From contig NC_090947.1 in assembly GCF_040807025.1 (NCBI RefSeq), forward strand, positions 10,354,001 through 10,418,000: DNA of 64,000 nt, in the 5' to 3' direction. Every line of letters starts with the position of its first letter. The stretch's first letter is position 1. Of the stretch, positions 22,401 through 33,767 are shown one piece after another. A program made the translations under genes and the position numbers. This DNA comes from Struthio camelus. Lineage: Eukaryota > Chordata > Aves > Struthioniformes > Struthionidae. The notes beneath the pieces are model-generated. The model did no database searches, was not told the DNA's origin, and saw only the letters and a list, made by a program, of their open reading frames with translations.

Positions 22401-25062
22401 GAGACTGTACTTCTTAGAAGTATCTTCAGGAAGATCACTGGCTTTACTCATTTAGAACTGATATGGGTATAACTTCCTCCCTTCCTCTCCTTTTCCCAAA
22501 AAAGAGATTAGTTATAGCCCAAGTAAGTTCCCCAATCTGATTCATCACGCAGCTGAAGGAAGACCCATGATCAAGGGCTGGGTACAGTTAAGACCACTTC
22601 CTTTAGCAGCAGCAGCTCGAACTGACCTTCAGACTATGGTAGGTAGCCTTTGGTGGCAGTTCAGTGACAATTGTCTGAAACTTTAAAAATCAGCAGCAGC
22701 TGACTGACCTATTCTCTAGAATGCACCTTTCTAACCTTCTCTCTCACTTCTCTTCCTAACATCGTTTTTTTTCCCCAGTTGCACACGACCAGCAGTAGTA
22801 TTTTTGACTTCTATTATTTGACGCTATCTACTGTTATCTCTTACAAGCTGAAGGAATATGTTTGCTCCCTTCCTAAATCAAGTAAGATTTAGCAAAAGAT
22901 CTCACAGACAGTTTGGTTTCAAAATAAAGGCAAGAAAAAAAAACAATCCCCCAAATCAGTAAAACCCAAGTAGGCAGCATGCACTCCAGTGTACCTGTGG
23001 GGAAGTGAACAGTCTGGTATCTCCAGTGTGAGGCAGCACAGATTCCTTGACTGGCAGAGTGTTCTCTTGCTGCGGTAGAGACACTAAAAGCAGACAATAA
23101 ATGAGAGAAGTCAAGTGCCTTTCAGTTAAACCAGTATGAATTTGCACATGAAGGCAAACGTGGATCTACACTTAGAGAGAGATGCATTAAAAAAGAAAGC
23201 CACTTTGAAACATGCTCAGGAAGTGTGGGGAACTGAACTCATAAAGCACTGAGTGACCTTGCACCCACTGGAGAGAAGTAGCTTTGCACTTCCCTGAATT
23301 TATTTCCCAGTGATTAAATAAATGAAACTAGAACCTTTTCCCAGTATGTTTATAATTACTCTACAGGACTTTACATGGAATAAGTTCACAAACTACAGGC
23401 TAACCCCCTACAACCTGAACCACTTAATTAATAAAAACTTATCCATGTATCAGATACACATGCACACATACCTTGCCTTACCAACTCATTAGCAAACACA
23501 ACTCCCTTGAGCAACTTAAAATACAGTAGTGTACCTCTGTAAATTAGAAAGTACCTTTTGCAGTATAGTAGCACGTCCTTACTGGAACTCAGCTAGGAGG
23601 CAATGCAAGCTAAAGACAGCTATGCTAAACCTGTGTGTGAAGGTGCTGAGTGATCCCACTCTAGTTTCTGCTGCAGCAGTGCACACATAGGATGTCCAGG
23701 TGCCAGCTTCAGTTGCCCAGACCCTTCCAGAGCTTCCTGCCTCTTAGCAAACCTGTGCTCTGACTCTGAATTTCTCACCTTTTTCCCTTTTATAGCTGCT
23801 TATTGCTTCCAAGAGATCAGGTGAAACACTCATACAGAGTTCCTCCAGCACTTGTACATTATTTTCAGTTAAAAGACCCTGTTTTTCCAATAAAATCAGC
23901 AACTCCAGAGCAGACTGACAGAAAAAAGAGAGAGTAAAATGCACTTATTGTTTCTTAGAACTTAAAACCACGGGTCTCGACCCTCTCTGCCTCATATAAT
24001 TACATTATCATCTGCTTTGCTTCTTGCCAACAAGTTCCGAACAGTCAATTTTACATAGCCAGGTGACAGGGGAAATGTTGCACCATGGAAAGCTACTGAC
24101 TGAATTACAACTTGGTATGTTCTTGCTTCAACAGATTTACCCAAACTACATTAATGAATTCTGGCCCTGAGAAGGCTTTATCGCTGTGAAACAGTACCAA
24201 CGACATATGGGCATAAATGTCCTCTGTTCATGGCTCAAGCAGGAAAAAAAAAAAAAAAAGATTGATATGTCACCTTGTTGTGGTCTAATGCAAGAGAGTA
24301 GACCATCCACGACTGTCCTTGGCACAAAGCTGAACCAAGTTCCACTCTAATCCTGCCATCAGCTTCCTCCTTGCTAACTCTATAAAACATCCATCAGCCT
24401 AGTTGCAATTACGCCTTATTCTGGCAAAGATTCTCTTCTCCGTGCTCTTCCGTGCCCCCATCTTCCCTCCATACTATATATACGTTTGTCTCTCTCCCTA
24501 CATACAATAGTTGTCTGTCGCTTTGGTAGCTGGTTCCTCAGGAGGAATATGATTTCCTTTAACATCTCGCTGGTAACGTTCTCTGCCAATTCATACAGCA
24601 TCTGCCTGTAACAGAGACCCAGTGAGATCAAAGTAGAACAGAAGAGGGTGTAGAAACACAACGCAATCTGAGAATTTAAAAACTGAAAGGGAAATAGCAG
24701 GCAACAGATGGCAGCAATGCAGCTAACAGAATCCCATTGGAAGCTCACCTGTATGAAGACACTCTTCCCTTCTCAGGCAGATATTCTTGCACTCTCTCCT
24801 TGGTATAGCCAAGTTTTTTGAGCAAGAAGTGACATTTAATTCTGTATAAGAGCTCAGCTAGTAGGAAAGTATCCTCCTCACTCAGATACTCTTCAGCCAT
24901 AAGAAACTGAAAGATGTCCAGTGCTGACTGCACACTTTCCAATTTTTTGAAGGGGATCAGGTCAATGCAGAGAAATTTTAAAGCTGCTACATCTTCGGTA
25001 CCCAGGTTTTCTTCAATGAGTAGAAGCTGCTGACGGAATTTCAAGCTGATATCATCCCCCAT
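16336..25062 (-). CDS. CASP10: Caspase-10
   Basis: Initiator cysteine protease of death-receptor signalling. Ten coding exons by eye: 25062-24749, 24605-24506, 23914-23779, 23083-22995, 21661-21625, 21160-21089, 19956-19868, 18476-18365, 17572-17068, 16498-16336. They join without a frame break into 538 aa (human about 521). DED1 is about residues 8-90 ([24 protein letters not shown]) and DED2 about 105-180 ([21 protein letters not shown]). A long linker (about 184-279) uses four exons. The caspase domain has Arg309 (ERKGS), His367 (LSHG), Cys410 (QACQG) and Arg463 with GTWYIQ. PEPD-like Asp sites VEPD (421-424) and QIPD (426-429) lie in the p20/p10 linker. The tail [17 protein letters not shown] and [14 protein letters not shown] matches caspase-10 specifically. 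The ATG context (A at -3, G at +4) is strong. Confidence 0.95.
17068..17572 (-). CDS. CASP10: CASP10 coding exon 9: p20 exon with His and Cys
   Basis: Acceptor TTAATTACAG and donor CCCAG|GTAAAT, 505 nt, phase 1 to 2. It contains [45 protein letters not shown] and GTWYIQALC. Confidence 0.95.
18365..18476 (-). CDS. CASP10: CASP10 coding exon 8: start of the caspase fold
   Basis: Acceptor CTTTCTACAG and donor GCTG|GTAAGT, 112 nt, phase 0 to 1. It encodes [16 protein letters not shown] and ERKGSCKDA. The paralogue to the left has an exon of the same size and phase. Confidence 0.92.
19868..19956 (-). CDS. CASP10: CASP10 coding exon 7: linker
   Basis: A T-rich tract with acceptor CCTAG and donor CCAAG|GTTTGC, 89 nt, phase 1 to 0. 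It encodes [16 protein letters not shown] then [10 protein letters not shown]. Only this phase is open, which supports the exon chain. Confidence 0.65.
21089..21160 (-). CDS. CASP10: CASP10 coding exon 6: linker
   Basis: Acceptor TTTTGCTATGTAG and donor CCAG|GTTTGT, 72 nt, phase 1 to 1. It encodes [18 protein letters not shown], which loosely resembles the human linker (LPQESWQNKHAGSNGN). Being 72 nt, it could be skipped without a frameshift. Confidence 0.6.
21625..21661 (-). CDS. CASP10: CASP10 coding exon 5: 37-nt linker exon
   Basis: A pyrimidine tract (TTTTTTCCTCCACCC) ends a little before acceptor AATAG; donor AATG|GTAAGG. It encodes [12 protein letters not shown], phase 0 to 1, which is exactly what the flanking exons need. 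Confidence 0.55.
22192..22228. repeat. T-rich (GTTTTTT/GTTT) simple repeat
   Basis: Runs of T6 and T3 separated by single G, followed at once by A7. It lies in the CASP10 intron between exons 4 and 5. It could be a decayed retroposon tail on the plus strand, but no body is recognisable. Confidence 0.5.
22995..23083 (-). CDS. CASP10: CASP10 coding exon 4: linker
   Basis: Acceptor TCTGCTTTTAG and donor CACAG|GTACAC, 89 nt, phase 1 to 0. It gives a Gln/Pro/Thr-rich linker segment ([14 protein letters not shown]...) with no domain. Support is splice sites and an open, phase-compatible frame only. Confidence 0.65.
23779..23914 (-). CDS. CASP10: CASP10 coding exon 3: DED2, second half
   Basis: Acceptor TTTTCTGTCAG and donor AAAAG|GTGAGA, 136 nt, phase 0 to 1. 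It encodes [28 protein letters not shown] and SSYKREK, close to human caspase-10 (FLEKQGKIDEDN, EKYKREK). Confidence 0.9.
24506..24605 (-). CDS. CASP10: CASP10 coding exon 2: DED2, first half
   Basis: Acceptor TCTGTTACAG and donor TATT|GTATGT, 100 nt, phase 2 to 0. It encodes [14 protein letters not shown] and [14 protein letters not shown]. Confidence 0.88.
24749..25062 (-). CDS. CASP10: CASP10 coding exon 1: DED1
   Basis: The exon begins at 25083 (acceptor TGCTTTCAG) with 21 nt of 5'UTR before the ATG. The donor CAG|GTGAGC leaves phase 2. The RxDL motif of DED1 is missing (RIKCHFLL), as I recall for human caspase-10. Confidence 0.93.
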
Positions 25063-27564
25063 GTTGCTGGGGATGCTCTCTGCCTGAAAGCAGAAAGCAA
25101 ACATTGTAACACTGTAGTCTTCAGTACAAGAATCCTTGAAATAAGGATTTCATCCAACACCTATTTGGAAGCCCTGAATACTCTGCAGAAGAGCAATTTC
25201 TTTTTGAATCCATTTGAAATGTACTTCCTTCTCCAAGCAAACAAATGCATCAGAGAGTAGATTTGGCAGAAGCTCTGAACAACCCAGTCTACCCTTGAAG
25301 TTAGCCCTGCTTTGAGCAGAAAGCGGAGTTAGATGACCTCAAGAGGTTCCTTCTTCCAACCTAAATTCCTCTATATCCTTCCATCAACTTTCATGTTCAG
25401 AGGAAGGAGTTCCCAACTACCTTCTGCCTCACAACTGCAGCTTTGTTCCTCTACATTGTCTGTGGCTGCAAAGAGTCCCTGCAGTAACTCTATTATAGCT
25501 CTTAGTGGAGAGGGGGCAGTGGTAAAATCACACATGTTCCTTGATCTGCAGTCTGAGGACTCTGCTGATTTTTGGCTGCAGCAGGCAGGCGCTCCTCTGT
25601 TTCAAGTCTGATATCCAAGCTGAAACTGTAAATAACCATCCACTCACAGTCATACCCTGCCACCAGATTGCGTCTTGCATTTCGCACAAGAAAAGCCTAA
25701 GACCTCCCTTATGAGAGTGTCTAATAAAACGTGATAAGAAATCAATCTAAAAGGACTCTGTACAAGCAACTCAACGTTATTGAAGCGTAACAGAAACTAA
25801 TCACGCTTCTGCTAAACCAACTTCCTCCAGGTAGCTTAGGCAGGTCTTTTCTGCTGGAGTGAGGTTACATAGGGAAACTTGTTTTGATTGGTAAGAAAGT
25901 GCTTCTGAAGTTCTCTGCCCAAAGAGTCAGGGAGGTCCTTAACCCTCCATTAAGTGCAGCTGGAAGTAGCAAAGCTCTCTGCATGAAGGAGCAGCAGAAA
26001 AAAAAACCCAGAGAAGTAGGGGTATGGACAGAAACTCTGAATCCAAAGCCTTTGAAGCATGTGGGAAGACTGGTCAGCAGATAAACCACAAAGGTTATCA
26101 TAGCATGTGGGGAGCACAAGGAAGACACTGTGGCAGTTTTGTGTTCAAGGGCACATAAGAAATATTATCCCAACTCCTGAAACCCAGTGAAGGATACAAG
26201 CACCATTTCATATTTCAACAACAGGTTTGACAGAACCCAGGAATCCTGAATTCTGTATTGGCCCTGTGTCACAAGTCAGAGACTGTGCAAGAAAAAAAGG
26301 TCGTATTGTTTTTGCCTGTATTCAAGCTTACTCTCCCATAGCTTACTAATTCCGTAACTCACATTGTTTCTCTCCTCAAATGAAATCCTGCGTATTGTGA
26401 CACCTTATTCACTGAAGAAACACGCTGCTATCAAAAAGGCTCAGATCTCAGTCATCTATCTACGCAGAGAAATCGTATCACTTCACATTAAATCAGGCTT
26501 TAAATCAATTTAGCTAAACTAGTTTCAAACCCTATCTAGATGCTTTAGTCAACTAAATTTAGCAGAATAATTTAGCTTAAGTTGATTCCTGTCTAACAAG
26601 CCTATATACACCAGATTCAAACTGCATTTGTGTCTATTCAGAGTTTGGAGACAATGACTTCAACTAAACTAGTTTAAAAATCATAGCTTTAGAGGAACAG
26701 GGAAAAGCTGTGCGTAGGTCAAGCGTAAGTACTCATTTCACCAGAAATCAAACCGAAAGAAGATCCAGCACCAATTCCTTCATCTATCTTTAAAATAGTT
26801 TTAAAATGTGCATTCCAGTCACCTTTGGAAAGCTTTTCCATCAAAACCCTTCCTGCTTGAGTTCCAAATAACCTCAAGGCCACCCAATCTGCGCTGTGTT
26901 TACTAGCCATGACCTCTCTTCCTTCCCCCCCTGTACTGAGAGCAGACCGGACTGTTGCTGATTCCTAGCTCTACTGTGAGAGGAGGTTCCGCGGACTTAC
27001 AGCCTGATCCAGTGTTCACCTTACTGTTACTGGGTTTCTGGAACAGTCTATGACTTCATGCGTTTCACAGGCAGGTTTTAAAACATTGCGGTGAAAGGCT
27101 CCTAAAAGCAGAGGAGGAAAAACAGCAAACACTCCCTTTTCCAGTAAAACTAGTTTGTAAAAAAAGACAAATGCTAACCACCCAGTGCTAATGCAGGGGC
27201 AGGACCTCCCTGCTCCCCAAGTTTGTCAGGGCTCACTCATTTATTTACAGACACAGCTACCAGGAGATCAGCAGGCAGACTGTCAACACACAAAAAAATG
27301 ATGGATCAGTGTCTCCAATTTGTGTTTTGCAAAATATCCAATTCCTCCAGGAAGGAAAGTCACATAAAATGAGAACTGAGGATTATCAAATTATTATTTT
27401 TTTTCCCTTTAACTTGTTATTGATTGGGGTGCTGCCCAGCTTCAAGGTTTAAAACTAAAGCAAAACCACGGGGCCCTGAGGAGTGCTGGGGCCCGGCCCT
27501 CAGCCCCAAAGCAAGCCCCTCAGCCCCCGGCCGGTGAGTTTCCCAGCAGCAGCTGCACGATACC

Positions 27565-27592
27565 GGAAGGAAGGAAGGAAGGAAGGAAGGAA
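27565..27592 (+). repeat. (GGAA)7 microsatellite
   Basis: Seven perfect GGAA units, about 70 nt inside the first CASP10 intron. GGAA arrays are known binding platforms for ETS-family factors. Here it may simply be a polymorphic repeat. Confidence 0.85.
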
Positions 27593-27660
27593 GGGGCTTC
27601 AGCTCCCGACTCGAGCGCTGAATCCCTCCTCTGTTCCCTCTCCATTTCGCTCCCTCTTAC

Positions 27661-27780
27661 CTCTCAAATAAATCCGCTCCCGCTCCCGTCCCCTCTCTCG
27701 GCGGCTCCCCCGTGCCTGCCACTCAGCGCCGCCCGAGGCCGAGGCCGCACCCAAGAGCACCGGTGCTGAGTCACGGCCCG
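27661..27780 (-). other. CASP10: Probable noncoding first exon of CASP10 (5' end uncertain)
   Basis: The minus strand shows GAGAG|GTAAGAG at 27661/27660, a near-perfect splice donor inside the CpG island. No other donor in the island is as good. The upper boundary is a placeholder. An alternative noncoding donor (GGCT|GTAAGTCC) lies at 27001/27000. Confidence 0.4.
27764..27773 (+). promoter_or_regulatory. NF-E2/AP-1 type site in the CASP10 promoter
   Basis: TGCTGAGTCA contains an AP-1 heptamer and fits the GCNNNGTCA antioxidant-response core. It sits about 100 nt upstream of the likely first-exon donor. Function is inferred from the motif alone. Confidence 0.35.
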
Positions 27781-28320
27781 GGCCTGGCTGCCCGGCGCCG
27801 TGCGGGGGGAAGCGACATCCCCAGCGGCGGGGGCGGAGAAGGGGGCACGGCCGAACCGGGGAGGGGGCCTGGGGGCCGCCTCCGGCGCTGGAGCGGCGGT
27901 ACCGGGGCGTGGGCGGGGCCCCGCTGGCTGAGCCCGGCCGCGCAGGGCAGCCGGCCCCGGCGCTTGGCAGCCTTCTCCCCCCGCGCCAGGGGGCTCCGCT
28001 GCACAGTCGGGAAAAGCAACCGGCAAAGCAAAAGCAGCGCAGGAAGAAACTGTTTTCTCTCTCGGTTTTAAGCCATGTCTAAAGCTAGCTACACGGCAAA
28101 AAGAGACCCAAACATTTTGGGGAGGTTTCTTCACCTGACAAGAAGCCTTGAAGCTACTGCCTGCAAGTACAGTTTTTATGCAAGATCTCCCGCTCAGCAC
28201 CCCCGCTGCAGTAAGGGGGGGGGGGGGGGAAGACAGCGCAGGGTCCTCGCTGCTTTCAGCAACACCAGCATCATCTCCCCCGACCCTCCAGCTCAGGGCA
28301 GCGGGATGTGATGAGTCTCC

Positions 28321-31300
28321 TTGCTCCCGCCAAACAGCAGCTGTCCAACACATGCAACAGCAGACTTCTCTGCTGAAACTAAAAGGCTTCGCTGTCCTTT
28401 ATTCAGTCAGGTGTTGGGTTTTTGGTTTTTGTTTAAAACAAAGCTGTAGAAACTCAATAGCCAAATTTAACAAGCACCTGATGTCTACAGGATAAATGGG
28501 CCAACAAGGTAAAGGGTTACTCTGAGATTGGCAGGGAGATGTAGACAATCAGCCTGACTGCAGGCGCTTTCCTTGGCAAAATAAGGTGAAACCCCAACAT
28601 TTATGATTTAGGAGCAACAGGACTAAGCAGTTTTGCTTAACTATGATTCTATTTCAGTAATGGCACTGATTCAAATCATGTTTCCTATGATGCTATGTTT
28701 CTACAAATTAAACATACAAAATATGATGTCAGAGTAATACATATTTCAAACTAGAGTATGTACAGAAAGAGACAATTCACAAAAACAAAATTCCTGGAAG
28801 ACTGGCACTCTCTTATTGACCCTCTAACAAAGGAGATGAAGAAAGATTTTTTTGATATAGCCACAGAGAGAAGCTATCCAATAATTCCATAGAGGAAATA
28901 AAAGTTTAAAAGGAATATAACCACAAGTACAGCAAGCAGACAAGACTACAGAACATCATCCACAGACAGCAACTTTTTCAGAGCAATAGCATCTGGCACG
29001 TCAGAAATTTAAAGCTGTACATATCAGAAAAGAATTCTTATAAACTGTCATGTAAAGCTGGTACTGATTCAGGTATCTGTAACAGTCACTGTTACTTCTT
29101 AAAGAGCTGAAAGGGTGTATGCATCAGACACACAGTATGCTGCACCTGCAAGCGTGAGCACCATAACATCCTCTTGAATTTAACTTCTTTCCTGAATCAC
29201 AAGTTGGCAAACACCACAATCTCCTGCCTCACAGGTGCTTTTTCTGAGCCAGTGGTAAAGCACCATCTATATTCTGCCATTTCTCCTTTCCTTCTTCCAT
29301 ATATATGACGCAAACAGAAATGCAAGAAATGTCTATTACAGTTACTGGCAACTGAAGTTCTGTGCCACAGAGTCGGACGTTCCATGCGCTCACAAGCCAG
29401 GGGCAGAAAAGAGTGGCTTTCCTTCTCTTGTTCAACAGCGGGTTCAGAAAGCTATACGTTTTGGCAGACCACGACCATGAAAATCCACCACTATCTTTTT
29501 TGCTTGTTATGTTCCAGTGCTAACATCTTAGGCTTAATTCTGGATCCATCATGGAGGGTTTTTTTCCCCCCCCTTTTCTTTTGGCTACTGAATGGGAGTT
29601 TGATATTCAACCACTGCACCAGTAACAAACTGATCTGTAATGCATGTACAGCTTGATGCCATCCAGACCTTACATGCAGTCAGCTTCCAGGCTCAAATTT
29701 CAGGCCCACAGTAAAGCAAAACCAGACGATCCCAATCAAACATACCCAGGAGCACAGAAAGTTATGGGGGAAGTGACAGACAACTTCTGGCATCACAAAA
29801 TTCCTGCATGTTAGCAAATACCAACTTCATCAACATTGGTTTTCACAACGCACTTCGTCCAGGGAATGAGTCTATCCCATAAGCCACTCTTGAAGGCGGC
29901 ATCCAGGCAATTAATACTGCTTGGTACTTACATGATTACAGACTAAGTACTGCTCTGGGCCAAGAATCTCCTGAGCACCAAGACATCAGTGTAGAAACTC
30001 AGTGTCTGGCGTCCATGAACGCTGCAAGATGCGTGGAATGTCCCCACAAATCTTAGGACATCAGAGGACTGCAGTCACTGCTGCATCTAAGCAGCCAGAC
30101 ACAGAGACTCCTTTCCTTTTTACTGCTAGGATTATGTAGAATAATCTCCTCAATTTTTTTTTTTCAAAGTGTTTCCTCTTCATTTCTTAAGGAATAGGAC
30201 ACAGACTTTACTGACAGTGCCATAAACTAAAGTGAAGAATATGTATGCTTCTTGAACCCTCCTCTCCAACTTATGCTGTCATAAAACTATCAGAAACAGA
30301 ATACATCCTATCACTGATAGTTTAGTAAATAGTTATATTTTGCATCACTCAAAAAAAAGTTGGATCCTGTAAGGATATCCACTATTATTCTTACTTCCTT
30401 CCTCCCTTTTCTCCTGTCTTCTTCTTTCTCCTTCCAATTTTGATGTTGTATTTCTCCTCCAAATCTTCTTTTCCCTACTTTTTCTTCTCTTGGTTCTCCC
30501 TATCGTTCCCCTTCTCGTTCCTGCTTGAACTTTGAGTATTTCTTTCCCTCATCTCTCTGCCTCCTCTTGGTTCCATTCTCCCTGCTTTTGGTGTCTATGA
30601 AGCAGTGAAGTGCTCATCATACGTAACGGCTAATAAGGGAAACGGGAGAAAAAAGTTAATTTAATTTGTGAAGTGAAATCATATTTATTATCACATACGT
30701 CTGTACAATAACTAGGAAACACACCTTATTTCTATAGCCACAGAACAGCGTGTATTTGTTTTATACCATCTGCTTCATTTACCAGCTACTACAGGAACTA
30801 ACTTCTCAGATTCCAAATCCATCGTTTTATAATACTCCTCTCACCCCACGGAATATGAGCAAGGTAAAGTTTCAAAATTACACTTGCTGCATTTTATTCC
30901 AAGCTGGGCAGTTTATGAAAAAAACAGAGGTCAGAAATGAATGCCGTTTTTATTATCCATGACATATGATACAGACCTTTCTGGTGTTGCAAAGCAACAA
31001 GTTCTCTAGTTGAGTCTGTGGAGTACTTACAAACTCAAATTTAAGATACAAAATATTTTTAAAGCCGGAAGCAATATGGTACTAGTTTATAAAAAGAACC
31101 AATTTAAAAGGCCCTTTCTTACAAAGTAGGCAACTGGAGGAAGAACTGAGCTCCCCCACACCACCACTATGATATCTTTGTTTCTAGACCTGTAACATCA
31201 TGAAATGGGATTTAGTATTTTTAATTTAACACTTGTAGAGGAACAAGCTTTTAGAGAATGTCTAGATTTTGCAAAAGTTGATTTTATACCATTTTCTCCT

Positions 31301-32876
31301 CTTATTACCTTTGCCTACATAAAATTACACCAACATAAATAACACAGGTACTGATGATTTAATGTACCCATGATCTACATAAAATTTTGGGTTACATTTC
31401 CCAATTCTATATGCTTTTCCCAATTCTATATACTTTTATTAAAAAGATATACCAGCTTATGAAGTGGATAGAGAGAGAAAAAAAACATTATACACAGGCT
31501 TATAATATAGGGGAAGTATTTTTCTAACTTGTGCAAAAATTTCTTATCACAAATACATATTTCACTATGTATTCCATATCTAACATGCAAATAAAACTGA
31601 ACACAAAATAAAAAAAGACATAACAAGAGTGAAGATTTTTTTGAATATTTTTAAAGTGTAATGATATAAAAGGCTCGGTATATGTATTATACAAAATTAT
31701 ATATTAATATAAATAAATATGTTTTTGATCTTACAATTGTTTATGGATGCTTAAGAAAAGAATATAAGGTAATACTCGTTAAGCGGGTTTCTTCTCTTGA
31801 TAGACTCTAACAGTCCTCAATCAATCAGCAGTTTAGGAACCTCTTAGGTCAGGAAGAGAGTGGACTTGCACCATATAACAAGGAAGGACTCCTGAGTGCT
31901 TATCAGATATAGATATCTACTCTTTGCCAAATAATTGTGAATATCAGTTTCAATTATGAAAGTTACTTGTTTTTTCTGATGAAACTTAAGAACTGTAGTT
32001 TCCAAAAAAAAGGTTATTAAAAATAATGTCAAGCTAACACCTAGGAAATACAACAGGGTATTGAGGAAAAAAAGTCATTGCTACCAAAATAAATGTATTG
32101 GCCATGCCATCATGATTAGTAGCAATATACTACTACTAGCTGCCTGCGAGACCCAGCTGACAATGAAAAGCATTGTTGGCAAAATCATATAGATTACCAC
32201 ATGTGATTTTTATTCAAATCAAATACAGCTATACTAGTAAAAAGTCTTCTGCAGTTTTTTTTTTTTTGTTCAAGGAACTAGCATACACTGTATTAGCAAA
32301 AAAAACACCACCACCAAACAAAACTTTTCTTTTTGCTTGCATGACATACATATGCACCACAAGGATGCATGGCATAACTACACCAGAAACCAAGCAAGGT
32401 AAGCCAAGGTCTTGAAGTCCCTTCCCAGATAGAAGACTTAATTATTAAGAATACTGAAAGTTTGCAAGTGGCTTATTTTAGGAAGGAGAATGCCGTAAAT
32501 TCAGCAATAGTAAATCTCAATACAACTCATCCAGGTTGTAGTGTTATATAGCAATCAGGTCTGAATGTTGATGGTAGGCATCTGCCTTATTGAAAAAAAT
32601 ACTGCTACATTTTAGGCAATTTTCTCTCATGTCTTCTCCAGAAGAACAAAGGCAACTGAAAACAAGTTAATTGAAGACACACCCTTTTCCATAAGCAAAA
32701 GGAGGGAGGGAAGGGGAATGTAATCCTGCCTTAAGAGCCAGTGGTTGCTAAAAGACATTCAGGTTCAAATGTGATAAACAGCGTATTTTTATAGCTCTGT
32801 TTGATGTGGCAAGTATGAATCACGTTTCAGCTTTCACAGAACATCTGCCAAACACCACATTTTTAAACTGTGCAAC
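28321..32876. other. Spacer between CASP10 promoter and CFLAR 3' end
   Basis: No coding exon recognised on either strand. A strongly pyrimidine-rich tract runs from about 30391 to 30545 on the plus strand. AT-rich sequence from 31380 to 31800 includes another minus-strand AATAAA at 31440-31435, which could serve a longer CFLAR 3'UTR. Confidence 0.5.
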
Positions 32877-32882
32877 TTTATT
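32877..32882 (-). terminator. CFLAR: Candidate CFLAR poly(A) signal
   Basis: AATAAA on the minus strand, about 750 nt past the CFLAR stop. A GU-rich element (TGTGGTGTTTGG) follows about 20 nt downstream, the expected layout of a cleavage site. The 3'UTR would be 33628 to about 32860. Confidence 0.5.
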
Positions 32883-33628
32883 ACTGTAAGGCCCTGCCGT
32901 ATGAAGACTCTCTTGTACCAGCAGAAAGCAAAATTAGTCCAAGACATGGCAGACTGCCCGATTTAGAACCACGCAAACCCTTAGGTCCTGTGGAGAGCAC
33001 TGAGGACACAGGGGGTTCTGGATGAATCACAACCTCTAATGCAGCAGGCAGATGGAATTCAAATTATTTTAAAGACCATTTTTCTCTTCATTTTGTTTTG
33101 CTACAGTCTATGCAGGCATGCAAGCCAGACCATTGCTACAGGAGAACTAGAGCTGCTGGGAAGGCATTCTCTCCTGACAAGTTCTCCATTATTAGGTGCC
33201 GGGAAAGGTATTGAGTGAATATCAGTGGTTTGCACAGATTTGTCTTCACTTTAAACATCAGAAGAAGAGCCGAGATCAGTGCACTGCTAACAGGTATGCT
33301 AAAAAACAAGCAACAAAAACACAGAACTCTGAAAAACCCAACAGCTATAGTTTAGAGCTCTTTCCACACTGTTTACCTGTTGCATTTGGTTGCAAGATCT
33401 GTTGCAGTTTTATACAATAGCTGCCATTCTTATCCAAGTTTTCTGAGACTTTTGTATTAAAATACCAAATCTAGTGCCTTAACACTTCTAAATCCCCAGG
33501 TTGAGAAGCAACAGGCACTTGAGGTACGCAGGTAATAACAGTGCTTAAAGTGAAACTGCATGAAGGTGTGTCTGGACCTTAGCAAGTATTTCTTTTAGCT
33601 ATTTCAGACATGTACTTTCCAACAGCGG

Positions 33629-33767
33629 TTAAGTAGGAGAAAAAAAAAGTTTTTTCCTCAATGTGTGCTGGAGCAGAAGTGAGTATTGCCGGCTTGGGTC
33701 AATGGTCTTGTTCCACTCATAGACTTCTCTGTTCAGTTCTGTATGGATGTCTAACACAGAGAGTTTC
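33629..33767 (-). CDS. CFLAR: CFLAR coding exon 9: pseudo-p10 end
   Basis: Acceptor TCTTGCTGCAG, phase 2. It encodes [19 protein letters not shown] and [15 protein letters not shown], stop TAA at 33631-33629. Confidence 0.95.

Larger units (their letters stand above)
27475..28320. promoter_or_regulatory. CASP10: CASP10 CpG-island promoter
   Basis: A dense CpG stretch in otherwise AT-rich DNA, about 2.4 kb upstream of the CASP10 start exon. It holds GC boxes (GGGCGGGG near 27910) and a TGCTGAGTCA site. A consensus donor on the minus strand at 27660 marks the first exon. A run of 15 G sits at 28215-28229. The transcription start cannot be fixed by eye. Confidence 0.7.

Noticed and set aside
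27664-28353. 229-codon minus-strand open frame at the CASP10 promoter
   Set aside because: Low-stop, GC-rich island sequence with composition typical of CpG islands; the splice donor at its end supports a noncoding first exon instead.
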